From: Flavobacterium sp. JAS
Lineage (GTDB): Bacteria; Bacteroidota; Bacteroidia; Flavobacteriales; Flavobacteriaceae
NCBI RefSeq assembly: GCF_020991455.1
Contig: NZ_JAJMOX010000014.1
Span: forward strand, 62,001-126,000
DNA length: 64,000 nucleotides
Direction of reading: 5' to 3'
The notes beneath the pieces are model-generated. The model was not told where the DNA came from. It did not search any database and worked only from the letters and a program-made list of their open reading frames with translations. Every line of letters starts with the position of its first letter. Within the stretch, counting starts at the first letter, position 1. Shown piece after piece: positions 1 to 7,840 of the stretch. The position numbers were made by a program, and so were the translations under genes.

Positions 1-1308
1 TGGGGAGATGTTCCTGCACGTTTTGAACCAGTTGCTACAGCAACTATTTATATCCCAAAAACAAGCCGTGATGTAATTTACAAGCAATTAATTGCTGATT
101 TGGGCGAAGCTTCAACTTTAGTAGCATGGCCTAATGAAACATCGGTAACAACTAGTACAGAACGTGTAAATAAGGCTTTTGTAAAAAGTTTGAGAGCTCG
201 CTTGGCTATGATGGCAAGCGGATATCAGCAATATTCTGACGGAGTTCATAGAAGTACAGATCCTGAACTTTCAATGGCAACTATGTATAAGTTGGCATTA
301 GACGAATGTCGTTCAGTTATTGCTAGTGGTTCTGCACATTTAGAACCAACTTTTCAAGGTTTATGGAAAAAATATAATCAGGAAAATTTAGCAGCCGGAG
401 GAGAATCTCTTTGGGAAATTCCTTTTGCACCTACACGAGGAAGAATGTTGTTTACTTATGCTGTAAGACACGATGCTGTAGATCAGTTTCAGCAAATGGG
501 AGCTAATAAAGGCGGAGTAAACGGACCATTGCCATTTGTTTTTTATGACTATGACCAAGCTGATACCCGTAGAGATGTTACTTGTGTTCCTTATAAATGG
601 GGCGCTGCCACAAATGGTAAAGCAAAACAGGAACTTACAGATTTACAGACATGGTATTTTGGTAAATATCGTTTTGAATGGATGAATCGTATCGTTAGTG
701 CGCCAAATGATGATGGTGTAAATAAAATTTATATGCGTTATGCAGAAGTGCTCTTAATTGCTGCCGAAGTTGCGAATGAATTAGAAGGTCCCGGATCTGC
801 TGCGGTTTATTTAAAAGAAATTCGTCGTAGAGCTTTTGCTTCAGGAAATCAGGCTGTAAAAGTAGATGCTTACGTAGATGCATTGACAAGTAAAGCAGCA
901 ATGATGGATGCTATTGTTGAGGAGAATAAATATGAATTTACAGGAGAAATGGAACGTAAATTTTCTCTTATACGTTGGAATTTGTTAAAAACAAAATTAG
1001 ACGAAGCTAAGGTTAAAATGACCGATTTGAAAACTCGCACCGGTAAATATCAAGAAGTGCCTTTGATATTGTATTACAAATACAAAGACGACGGAATTAC
1101 ATTAGATATTTATGGGTTAAACCGAGGTGAAAATCAGGCTCCGGTAGGTTATACTTCTAAAGCTTGGGATAAATTAGAAGACAATAAAATAACAACATTA
1201 TACAAAGCCGGGGTTAATCCTGATAAAAGACAGTTTTGGCCAATTTGGCAAACGTTTATTGACAATAGTAATGGTCAATTGGTGAACGACTGGGTTTTGG
1301 GTAACTAA
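1..1308 (+). CDS. RagB/SusD family nutrient-uptake outer-membrane lipoprotein (5' end cut by window)
   Basis: The reading frame is open from base 1 and 435 residues are visible. SusD proteins are usually 500-600 residues, so perhaps 100-150 N-terminal residues, including the lipoprotein signal, lie outside the window. The first visible residues (WGDVPARFEP) match the usual SusD 'lyG-DVPl' stretch. The C-terminal half has the typical 'YAEVLLIAAEVANEL' TPR-like helix and a 'R+f-lIRW' block. SusD proteins bind glycans at the cell surface as the lid of a SusC TonB-dependent transporter, which should lie just upstream. A lipoprotein gene follows 34 bp downstream in the same operon. The ATG-less start at base 100 is an artefact of the window edge, not a real start. 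Confidence 0.9.
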   Translation, partial: WGDVPARFEPVATATIYIPKTSRDVIYKQLIADLGEASTLVAWPNETSVTTSTERVNKAFVKSLRARLAMMASGYQQYSDGVHRSTDPELSMATMYKLALDECRSVIASGSAHLEPTFQGLWKKYNQENLAAGGESLWEIPFAPTRGRMLFTYAVRHDAVDQFQQMGANKGGVNGPLPFVFYDYDQADTRRDVTCVPYKWGAATNGKAKQELTDLQTWYFGKYRFEWMNRIVSAPNDDGVNKIYMRYAEVLLIAAEVANELEGPGSAAVYLKEIRRRAFASGNQAVKVDAYVDALTSKAAMMDAIVEENKYEFTGEMERKFSLIRWNLLKTKLDEAKVKMTDLKTRTGKYQEVPLILYYKYKDDGITLDIYGLNRGENQAPVGYTSKAWDKLEDNKITTLYKAGVNPDKRQFWPIWQTFIDNSNGQLVNDWVLGN

Positions 1309-1342
1309 TAACAATTAACAAACAAATTATAGTTTTATAATT

Positions 1343-2899
1343 ATGAAAGCAAAATATATATTGAAAGGATTGCTGGCTATGTTTTTATTGATAGTTGCCG
1401 GTTGCGAAAGCTACAATGAAGCAGTATTAGAAGATATAGGAGCAAATAGAATATTTTCTCCATTAGAACTTAAAGCCATCGTTAGAAATCAGACTTCGGT
1501 AGAATTAAATTGGACAGTAAAAGATGATGTGGATTACTACACAGTAGAATTTAGTGCAGATGACGCTGAGTTTAAAACCATTTACAAAACGGTTAAGGTT
1601 GAGCCTACAGAACTTCCGGTAACAATTGCGTTAGAAGGAGAAACAGTTTATTCAATAAGAGTAAAAGGAGTAAGTGCAATAGGATTAGCAGATTCTAAAT
1701 GGTCTGTCACTACAGCAAAAACATTAAGTGAGCAAATATTATTTCCTGTTGATGATGCTGATATTGAGGCTAAACAAGTTACATTAAGATGGACTCCAAA
1801 TAGTACTTTGACACAAATCACACTAGCTCCAGGCGGAATTACCCATACGATAACACCGGCAGAAAAAATAGCTGGAGTTGCAGTTGTAACCGGATTAACA
1901 GGTGAAACAGATTATACAGCTACTTTGCTTAACGGAACTAAAACAAGAGGAATTAGAACGTTTAAAACCGGAATTGATATAGGAACAGGTATTTTGGTAA
2001 AACCTACAGATGATTTAAATGCTATGATTGCTGCAGCTCCTTCAGGTGCAACCTTAGTATTGATGCCTAATGATTATCAAGTTTACAAAGGCGAAATCAT
2101 CTTAGATAAACCTATTACAATAAGAGGGTTACGTGTTGGTGATAAACCAAAATTGCATGTAAAATTTACCCTAAATGCCGCAGCTAGTTCTTTAAGTTTA
2201 ATTGATTTAGATTTAAATGGAGATGCCGCTTTATCAGAAGTCGTAAAATACAATCAAACGGGTACTTATGGTAAACTTTTAATAAGTGGTTGTGTAATTC
2301 ATGATTATCTAGGTTCTTTGGTTTATGCTCCAAGTAGTTCTGTTGCCAAAATTGAATCTGTAACGGTAGAAAATTCTATTTGTACAAATATAGATACAGG
2401 GTCAACGGGAGAATGTATAGATTTCAGAGCCAGTTACGTAGCAAATATTGTTTTAACAAAAAGTACATTTAATAATTGTGCTTCAGGCAGAGGTTTTATA
2501 AGAGAAGATGCTACCACAGCATTTGGTACAGGTTTAGTAACAAATACATTAATAGAAAACTGTACTTTTTATAAAGTAACAAATACGACCGCGCAAGGTG
2601 GTTATCAAATGTTTTATATTCGTTTTGTGACCAACTCAACAATTGTTCGTAATTCATTATTTGCCGAAACAATTGCAAGATATGCTAATCAGGCAGCAAC
2701 TATAGCACCAGTATTTTCTAATAATAATTATTTTAATGCACCAACACTTAATTTGGCCAGTCCAACCGCACCATTAAAATCGGATGCATCAGGAACTGCG
2801 TTAAATCCTCAATTTGCAGATCCTGCAAATGGCAATTTTACAATTGGAAATCAAACATTAAAAGATAATATAGTGGGAGATCCACGTTGGATAAAATAG
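1343..2899 (+). CDS. Surface lipoprotein with fibronectin III-like N-terminus and DUF4957/DUF5123-type beta-helix
   Basis: A 518-residue protein with a lipoprotein signal: hydrophobic LLAMFLLIVAG followed by Cys21. Residues about 40-125 look like a fibronectin type III domain (SVELNWTVKDDVDYYTVEFS), and about 130-205 like a second one. The rest has the repeating short strands and Asn/Gly turns of a right-handed parallel beta-helix, as in DUF4957/DUF5123 proteins coded next to SusC/SusD in pectin-type utilisation loci. It lies 34 bp behind the SusD gene and is followed by a strong terminator, so it is the last gene of that operon. Its role is probably glycan binding or an accessory to a polysaccharide lyase. 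No lyase catalytic residues can be assigned, so I do not call it an enzyme. Confidence 0.8.
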   Translation: MKAKYILKGLLAMFLLIVAGCESYNEAVLEDIGANRIFSPLELKAIVRNQTSVELNWTVKDDVDYYTVEFSADDAEFKTIYKTVKVEPTELPVTIALEGETVYSIRVKGVSAIGLADSKWSVTTAKTLSEQILFPVDDADIEAKQVTLRWTPNSTLTQITLAPGGITHTITPAEKIAGVAVVTGLTGETDYTATLLNGTKTRGIRTFKTGIDIGTGILVKPTDDLNAMIAAAPSGATLVLMPNDYQVYKGEIILDKPITIRGLRVGDKPKLHVKFTLNAAASSLSLIDLDLNGDAALSEVVKYNQTGTYGKLLISGCVIHDYLGSLVYAPSSSVAKIESVTVENSICTNIDTGSTGECIDFRASYVANIVLTKSTFNNCASGRGFIREDATTAFGTGLVTNTLIENCTFYKVTNTTAQGGYQMFYIRFVTNSTIVRNSLFAETIARYANQAATIAPVFSNNNYFNAPTLNLASPTAPLKSDASGTALNPQFADPANGNFTIGNQTLKDNIVGDPRWIK

Positions 2900-2929
2900 C
2901 ATTTTTCTACGGTTGGTTTTTATAGAAAG

Positions 2930-2962
2930 AGAGGGATACAGTTTTTGTATCCCTCTTTTGGT
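2930..2962 (+). terminator. Rho-independent terminator of the SusD operon
   Basis: A perfect 11-bp stem (agagggataca at 2930-2940, tgtatccctct at 2946-2956) with a GTTTT loop is followed by TTTGGTTTTT. It begins 31 bp after the lipoprotein stop codon. Confidence 0.85.
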
Positions 2963-2985
2963 TTTTGTAATAATTGCTTGCGTAA

Positions 2986-3200
2986 ATGGCACGCGGATTT
3001 TGCGGATTAAACGGATTTTTAATTTCTTTGAAATATCCTTGCGTGTCTAGTTTGTCATTTCGACGGAGGAGAAATCACACTAGAAACTCCGCAAAGAAAA
3101 ACGCCAATCTTTGTCGAATTATTAGATGTGATTTCTCCTCCGTCGAAATGACAAAAAATCAAAAATAAAACCCGTTTAATCCGCAAAATCCGTGTGCCAT
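2986..3200. repeat. Nested fold-back repeat (29-bp outer arms, 29-bp inner arms)
   Basis: Outer arms at 2986-3014 and 3172-3200 are inverted copies with 28 of 29 matches (core GCGGATTTTGCGGATTAAAC). Inner arms at 3051-3079 and 3127-3155 are perfect 29-bp inverted copies (core TCATTTCGACGGAGGAGAAA). The inner module recurs at 18948-19020 and as a half copy at 50389-50420. A short open frame across the element is only a by-product of the repeat. No transposase or target duplication is evident. It fills almost all of the 315-bp gap between genes. Confidence 0.85.
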
Positions 3201-3214
3201 AAACACACAAACTA

Positions 3215-3787
3215 TTACTCAATATCCAAATCAAATTTTTCAAGTAAACCTGCAAGTGAAGTATGAGACACTCGGGTTCTTTTGATTTTATTTTCAGAAG
3301 GATCAAAAGCGTAATTTCTGGAAGACCTAAAATCAGTTTTCTCTAAATTCACATTCACGAAAGTGGCATTAGAGAGGTCGCAGTTTTTAAAAATTGCTAG
3401 AGACAAATCAGTATTAGAGAAATCTACATCTTTTAAAGAACAATCAATAAAGTTGGTCTTCTTTAATTTTTTGTAAATGAAAGTCGAATAATCAAGAAGA
3501 CAATCCTGAAAATTCATCGAAAATAAAAAGCTATTACTGGCACTAAAATCAAGCCCCATTAACTTACAGCCAATAAATTTAATATTCTTTAATCCGGTAC
3601 TTTTTAGACTTGCTAACGAAAGATTACAGTTCTTAAACGTACAATCTAAAAAATCAATGTAACTAAAATCACTTTTAGAAAAATTGCAATTGATGAACTC
3701 ACAATTTACAAATTCATTATCTGATAGTTTTTGATCAGAATAATCAATAGTGTCAAAAGTCTTGTTTTGATGTAATACAGTTTCCAT
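3215..3787 (-). CDS. Pentapeptide-repeat protein, Qnr/McbG-like
   Basis: 190 residues from the ATG at 3787. A longer frame reaches 3850 but would overlap the end of the upstream gene, and its first 21 residues do not look like this family. From about residue 20 to 160 it is built of A(D/N)LxX-type fives such as CNFSK, SDFSY, CTFKN, CNLSL, VDFSN, TDLSL, CDLSN, ATFVN, which form a right-handed quadrilateral beta-helix. The C-terminus (FDPSENKIKR...SLAGLLEKFDLDIE) resembles the end of Qnr and McbG proteins, which mimic DNA and protect gyrase and topoisomerase IV. Gyrase protection is an inference from repeat type and C-terminal shape; other pentapeptide proteins have unrelated roles. It probably shares a transcript with the 66-residue gene 44 bp upstream. 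Confidence 0.75.
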   Translation of the reverse strand: METVLHQNKTFDTIDYSDQKLSDNEFVNCEFINCNFSKSDFSYIDFLDCTFKNCNLSLASLKSTGLKNIKFIGCKLMGLDFSASNSFLFSMNFQDCLLDYSTFIYKKLKKTNFIDCSLKDVDFSNTDLSLAIFKNCDLSNATFVNVNLEKTDFRSSRNYAFDPSENKIKRTRVSHTSLAGLLEKFDLDIE

Positions 3788-3831
3788 AATACTAGGTTGA
3801 GGTTGAAAAGAGGTTTTGGATGTAAAAAGGA

Positions 3832-4032
3832 TTATTCTAATTCGACACAATCAAAAATTTCATTTCTTAACATCATTTCGCTTATTTCATCTTCAGTTTC
3901 AATTCTCAAAATATTATCACAATCTTCAAGGTCAAAATTCCATAAGGAATTTGGCAGTAATTCATAAAGTAGTGCATTCGCGAACTCCAATTTCAATTTT
4001 GTATCAATGGAAGTTTTAAAAACATAAATCAT
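3832..4032 (-). CDS. Small conserved hypothetical protein (66 aa)
   Basis: The protein starts MIYVFKTSIDTK and has the stretch WNFDLEDCDNILRIE. I recall similar short proteins in other Flavobacteriia, where an N-terminal 'vF+T-i-tk' strand and a 'W-fDleD-D-iLRie' block recur, but I know of no function. It is acidic, has no signal or membrane segment, and is probably cytoplasmic. It lies directly upstream of the pentapeptide-repeat gene on the same strand with a 44-bp gap, so the two may be cotranscribed. The conserved block and good coding character argue that it is real. Confidence 0.65.
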   Translation of the reverse strand: MIYVFKTSIDTKLKLEFANALLYELLPNSLWNFDLEDCDNILRIETEDEISEMMLRNEIFDCVELE

Positions 4033-4104
4033 AATTTGCTCATTTTTTTACAGGGCAAATTTCAACAAATGCTTTTTCAGTTAATAGGATTCTGTAATCA
4101 ATAA

Positions 4105-5019
4105 TTAGGATTTATCAATCATTTTTCGGTATTGAACAGGGCTCATTGCTTCGTGTTTTTTAAAGAAACGACTAAAGTAAGATTGATCCTCATGTCCCAC
4201 CTGCATTGCTATTTCGCTTACCGAAAGCGTAGTTTGATACAACAAATACTTAGCTTCTAGCAATATGGTCTCATCAATCCAAGAAGTTGCAGATTTGCCT
4301 GTTATGGCTTTAACTGATTTATTCAAATGATTAGGTGTTACATTAAGCAATGAAGCATAATGATTTACCTGATGATTTGTTTTGATATTCGGATAAATAA
4401 GTTCTCTGAATCTGGCAGTAAGAACCTCAGCGGCAGTTCCGCCCTTTGGAATTTTGACTGTGTTTCGGTTCATTTCACAAAACAAAGTCATTAAATAAGT
4501 CTGGATCAGATCTAAATTTATTTTTTCAGCTTCAAGATATTCAACCTCAAGACGGCTAAGTATATTGGTAATAAAAGCGGCATCTTTTTCTGAAACAATA
4601 ATTTTAGGATTCCCTGATATTTTTAGAAAGTCAAAATCATTTATAATGTCAATATTTCCATATTTTCCAATTAGAATATCTGGATTAAATTGACAAATAA
4701 AACCGCTATGCTTACTATTAATATGTTCGATTGAAAAAATCTGACCTGCAGGAACGACAATGATTTCATTTTTATTGGTCAGACATTCTTCAAAACCCAA
4801 CTTTAGAATATGCGTCCCCGAAGTAATAAAAATTAAGGTATGACAATCGTGTTTCGAAGGAGGAACAGGATATTGAAGCTGCATTATTTCTTCTATTTTC
4901 AAACAAAAAAAATAATCTGAATTTGTTTTGAAAAGTTTATGAATGGGATTCTCTAAACCAAGAAATTTTTCGCGAAATCCCTTTGCTCCATACGTTTTTA
5001 TTTTTTCACTTGTTTCCAT
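4105..5019 (-). CDS. AraC-family transcriptional regulator
   Basis: 304 residues. The N-terminal half is a cupin-like sensor domain (HTLIFITSGTHILKLG...NEIIVVPAGQIFSIEH). The C-terminal ~100 residues are the two helix-turn-helix motifs of AraC/XylS proteins: YASLLNVTPNHLNKSVKAITG for the first, and SVSEIAMQVGHEDQSYFSRF followed by FKKHEAMSPVQYRK for the second. It starts only 3 bp after the stop codon of the 205-residue gene upstream, so the two form an operon. The ligand and targets cannot be read from the sequence; that neighbour is the likeliest functional partner. Confidence 0.9.
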   Translation of the reverse strand: METSEKIKTYGAKGFREKFLGLENPIHKLFKTNSDYFFCLKIEEIMQLQYPVPPSKHDCHTLIFITSGTHILKLGFEECLTNKNEIIVVPAGQIFSIEHINSKHSGFICQFNPDILIGKYGNIDIINDFDFLKISGNPKIIVSEKDAAFITNILSRLEVEYLEAEKINLDLIQTYLMTLFCEMNRNTVKIPKGGTAAEVLTARFRELIYPNIKTNHQVNHYASLLNVTPNHLNKSVKAITGKSATSWIDETILLEAKYLLYQTTLSVSEIAMQVGHEDQSYFSRFFKKHEAMSPVQYRKMIDKS

Positions 5020-5022
5020 ATT

Positions 5023-5640
5023 CTAATAATACAATCTAAAATCTAATAATTTGCACAATGCATAATGCTTTTGGTATAACTCTTCGACAACCTCAATAAT
5101 GTCATCATTTTCCTGATATAGGCTAAAAAAAGCTTTGTCTATAGTACTGCAACTTGCTATTTTGTTATAAGATGATCCATAGCCAGAAACTGCTCTGGCT
5201 CCCGTAATGTCCAGAAAATATTGAGCTTCATCATCATTCAAGTCCAAAACTTTTAAATTGGCAAAATGTATAATTTTACCTTTCATCTTACCTTCAAACA
5301 ACTCTGCGATTTCTTCAAGACTGTAATAATAATCGTGAAGACAGATATTGTTGGGTTCACCCGGCATTACTAAATAAATGATTTCGTAATCCTTAAAATT
5401 ATGATCTTCATAAAGTAATACATTCAAACTTTCTTCTAAACCTTCAATTGTGTCGCAGGTTTTATAAATGCTGGTAATACCTTGATGAATTGCGATTTCT
5501 TCCAGATTTTTTACTACTTGAGTTGGGACATGAGTATCTATGTCCGGAACACCTTCCAAACAGAAAATAAACTTTTCATTATCCATATCAGCAAACATTG
5601 GGGTTAGGTATATGTGATGTAAGATTTTTTTGTATAACAA
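5023..5640 (-). CDS. Uncharacterised protein, possibly DUF6642 family
   Basis: 205 residues from the first ATG. A start at Met19 (5586), giving MDNEKFIFCLEGVPDI, is at least as likely because the conserved part begins there. Recognisable blocks are KFIFCLEG, TCDTIEGLEESLNVLLYED, IIYLVMPGE, and IIHFANLKVLDL followed by FLDITGARAVSGYG. The alternating strands and the 'i-HF ... fl-itgA-av-GYg' pattern remind me of DUF6642 and other caspase/CHAT-like folds, but the Cys that usually follows the 'HF-s' strand is absent here. I cannot assign a function. It is the first gene of an operon with the AraC regulator 3 bp downstream. Confidence 0.7.
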   Translation of the reverse strand: MLYKKILHHIYLTPMFADMDNEKFIFCLEGVPDIDTHVPTQVVKNLEEIAIHQGITSIYKTCDTIEGLEESLNVLLYEDHNFKDYEIIYLVMPGEPNNICLHDYYYSLEEIAELFEGKMKGKIIHFANLKVLDLNDDEAQYFLDITGARAVSGYGSSYNKIASCSTIDKAFFSLYQENDDIIEVVEELYQKHYALCKLLDFRLYY

Positions 5641-6163
5641 AAGTATTTTTTATTACTTAAAAACTGTAATCAGAAGAATACTTTAACTCATTTTTGACAT
5701 TAGTTTAAAAAACGGAGATTCCATTTTTACGGAGTTTAGTTTTTAGAATAGGATCGAATCAGTTATTTTTTGGAATTAAAGGATAAAAAAACGCTCAATA
5801 TTCTTACGGGTATAAAATTAAGTAAGACTATTCTTTTGTTTTTGCTGATTTGATATAATTTTAGTGATTGTTGAGTTTTTATATAAATTTTGATGTTGCA
5901 TTTGTATAATTAAACAAATTTCAGGTTTCATTTTATAATATGAAACAGAGTTAAATTGTAAATAGCTTTTTTAGATTTTAATATGACTTAATTTTATAAA
6001 GGATTTCTCTTTGATACATTTTTATTTTTTTGATCAAAGTCTAAAGAAATAAAGTGCGATTTGATTTCAATAAATAAAGTTTTAATTAGTCGGTTTATTA
6101 TTTTTCATTTTACGATTTGGTGGTTTTTTGAACTCAATTTATTTTATAAAAAAAATATATATT
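5641..6163. other. AT-rich intergenic region without a recognisable gene
   Basis: 523 bp separate the divergent 205-residue gene and the 79-residue ORF. It is very AT-rich, with many in-frame stops on both strands. The only structures I see are T/A runs and a weak inverted repeat (CTTTGAT at 6010-6016 with ATCAAAG at 6035-6041). It probably holds the promoters of both flanking genes. Confidence 0.5.
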
Positions 6164-6403
6164 ATGGCAGTTCCAAAAGAGTTATATAATGCAAAATTCC
6201 TGGACTATATAGAATCTCTAAAGATTTTGTATTTAGTAGATGACAAATTCAAAGCGATTTGCGATGATTATTGCAGAAGTAAATTGAAAACAGAAAAGTA
6301 TAAGAAAAAATTCGAAAAATACTTTCAACATAAATTAGAAGTCGAAAATTTATCTAAGGAATTAGAAGATGAAATTTTAATTTATTTAATAAGGAAAGGC
6401 TAG
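6164..6403 (+). CDS. Small hypothetical protein (79 aa), Lys/Glu-rich, helical
   Basis: I start at the ATG at 6164 (MAVPKELYNAKFLDYIES), which follows an A-rich stretch. An upstream in-frame ATG at 6128 would add 12 hydrophobic residues coded by the AT-rich leader. The product is charged, with alternating Lys and Glu (KLKTEKYKKKFEKYFQHKLEVENLSKELEDE), and is probably all-helical and cytoplasmic. There is no signal peptide. I do not recognise a family with certainty. The next gene begins 49 bp downstream on the same strand, so the two may be cotranscribed. Confidence 0.6.
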   Translation: MAVPKELYNAKFLDYIESLKILYLVDDKFKAICDDYCRSKLKTEKYKKKFEKYFQHKLEVENLSKELEDEILIYLIRKG

Positions 6404-6452
6404 AAATAGAAAGGCATTATAAAGTATAATAATCTTAAAAATAAAGAACCTT

Positions 6453-6893
6453 ATGAGAGCAATAAAAAGGAATCTTGGTTTTATTTTGACAGTAATTTGT
6501 ATTACAGCAATTAGTTTTACTAGTCAGGCACAAAAAATAAATCGTGTTGGGAGTAATGCAGTAAATGCAGGAAGTTGGAGAGTTCTGGGAACAGTTCATG
6601 CTAAACACACCGCAGATCATGATGCACTAAATGTACCGGGGCCACATGATTATTATAGAAGGATAAAATTTAAAGTGACAGATTCTCCTCTAAATATGCA
6701 AAGAATAGTAGTTTGTTATGATGACGGAGCGCCTGAAAATATTAATACAAGATTCAATATACCAAAAGGTGGCGAAAGCAGAGTAATTGATTTGAAAGGA
6801 GGAAAACGAAAATTAAAATCAATTGAGTTTTGGTACGATACCCAAGGTTTCCTAAATGGTAAAGCAGATGTTACTGTATTTGCAATGAAGTGA
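6453..6893 (+). CDS. Secreted DUF2541 (YaaI-like) family protein
   Basis: 146 residues with a clear signal peptide (NLGFILTVICITAISFTSQAQ, cleavage near residue 27). The mature part has blocks I associate with DUF2541: SWRVLGTV, a YRRIKFKV strand, a run of small residues ending NTRFNIPKGGESRVIDLKGG, and SIEFWYDT near the end. It is a small beta-rich periplasmic protein of unknown role. It sits 49 bp behind the 79-residue gene and is followed by a strong hairpin terminator. Confidence 0.7.
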   Translation: MRAIKRNLGFILTVICITAISFTSQAQKINRVGSNAVNAGSWRVLGTVHAKHTADHDALNVPGPHDYYRRIKFKVTDSPLNMQRIVVCYDDGAPENINTRFNIPKGGESRVIDLKGGKRKLKSIEFWYDTQGFLNGKADVTVFAMK

Positions 6894-6920
6894 TTTGAGA
6901 ATATTTTCTAAATATAAATA

Positions 6921-6966
6921 AAAACAAGTCCTTAATCAGTCGATGATTAAGGACTTGTTTTTATAT
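6921..6966 (+). terminator. Hairpin terminator after the DUF2541 gene
   Basis: An 18-bp perfect stem (6921-6938 with 6944-6961, core AAGTCCTTAATCA) is flanked by A and T runs on both sides, so it can act on either strand. Confidence 0.85.
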
Positions 6967-7150
6967 AGTAGACACGATTTGATCTTGTGGTTTTAGTATT
7001 GCTAGTATTTCTAAAACAAAACGTTATTATAAAAAGCCCGGCTTTTTGAAAATTAGAATCCAATCTTTTTTGATTACAAGCTAATAACAAATTATCTCTG
7101 GACTTTTAATAAAGAGAAAACAGATATTCTTTCTTCTAAACATAGTTTGT
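6967..7150. other. Intergenic gap between two convergent genes
   Basis: No gene is supported here. A small hairpin, AAAAAGC-CCG-GCTTTTT at 7034-7050, could terminate the 88-residue gene on the minus strand. Confidence 0.4.
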
Positions 7151-7417
7151 TTATTCTTCCTGCTCTAAATTATTATTATTATCAGCGGCAGAAATCTGAT
7201 CCAGTATGTTGGTTTGGTTGGGAGAAATATAGTTTTTTACTTCAGCATTGTTTTCTTTCTTAAAAAGAAGTTCTAATGCGTTGTAGAGTCTTAATAAAAC
7301 ATCTTTGTCTTCTTTTTTAATATCTAAAGCATTATTAAAATTAAAAACATAATTATTCGAATTGCGTACTTCTACTTTTATCGTTTTTGATGTGATTTTA
7401 AATTTAACTATGTCCAT
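7151..7417 (-). CDS. Small hypothetical protein (88 aa)
   Basis: It starts MDIVKFKITSKTIKVEVRN and ends in an Asn/Glu-rich tail (DNNNNLEQEE). The first half alternates like a beta-hairpin and the middle (EDKDVLLRLYNALELLFKKENN) is a likely amphipathic helix. There is no signal peptide. No family is recognised. The ORF has normal coding character, but it is short and low in complexity at the end, so a spurious call is possible. Confidence 0.5.
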   Translation of the reverse strand: MDIVKFKITSKTIKVEVRNSNNYVFNFNNALDIKKEDKDVLLRLYNALELLFKKENNAEVKNYISPNQTNILDQISAADNNNNLEQEE

Positions 7418-7573
7418 ATTTATAACGTGTTAACTTTTTGATTTTTTCCAACATGAAAATTATAACATGTCTCTAAAAAGTATTAAAGATATTTAATTAT
7501 TTAGAGTTATAACTTAATTATTTAAAGTTCCTTATTGTATTTTTTTATACAATGAAGAAATAATTTCAATAAA

Positions 7574-7604
7574 AAAACCCTAATCAATTGATGATTAGGG
7601 TTTT
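7574..7604 (-). terminator. Terminator of the tRNA-Met gene
   Basis: A 13-bp perfect stem (AAAACCCTAATCA at 7574-7586 pairs with 7592-7604) lies just 3' of the tRNA on the minus strand, and the A-run at 7571-7577 gives the U-tract. Confidence 0.85.
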
Positions 7605-7612
7605 GTTTTTTG

Positions 7613-7686
7613 TAGCGAGGACGGGAGTTGAACCCGTGACCTCAGGGTTATGAATCCTGCGCTCTAACCAACTGAGCTACCTCGCC
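7613..7686 (-). tRNA. tRNA-Met (anticodon CAT), elongator type
   Basis: Read on the minus strand, this folds into a 74-nt cloverleaf. The acceptor GGCGAGG pairs with CCTCGCT (G1-U72), the D arm is GCTC/GAGC, the anticodon loop is TTCATAA, and the T arm is ACGGG-TTCAACT-CCCGT. CCA is not encoded. The anticodon stem lacks the three G-C pairs of initiator tRNA, so it is the elongator. A CAT anticodon modified to lysidine (tRNA-Ile2) is the alternative. The last anticodon-stem pair (31-39) reads A-C. A TATCTTTG promoter box lies 36 bp upstream. Confidence 0.92.
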
Positions 7687-7722
7687 AAGATTGCAAGTGA
7701 ACCGTGTTCCTCATTGCGGGTG

Positions 7723-7730
7723 CAAAGATA
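7723..7730 (-). promoter_or_regulatory. -7 promoter box TATCTTTG for tRNA-Met
   Basis: An exact match on the minus strand to the Bacteroidota TAnnTTTG element, about 36 bp before the tRNA 5' end. Confidence 0.6.
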
Positions 7731-7840
7731 GAAATAATATTAAAGGTTGCAAGAATAAAATGAAGAAAAAAAAATATTTTTAAAAATGCATTGTTTTTGG
7801 ACATATATTCTTATATTTCCAAAAAAATTAAAAGTAGCAC

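Noticed and set aside
2986..3168. 60-residue plus-strand ORF in the fold-back repeat
   Set aside because: It lies wholly in inverted-repeat DNA, has no homology that I recognise, and is opposed by a similar minus-strand ORF; both follow from the repeat.
6435..6620. Minus-strand Cys/Asn-rich 61-residue ORF
   Set aside because: It is antisense to the signal peptide and N-terminus of the DUF2541 gene, which has the better coding character.
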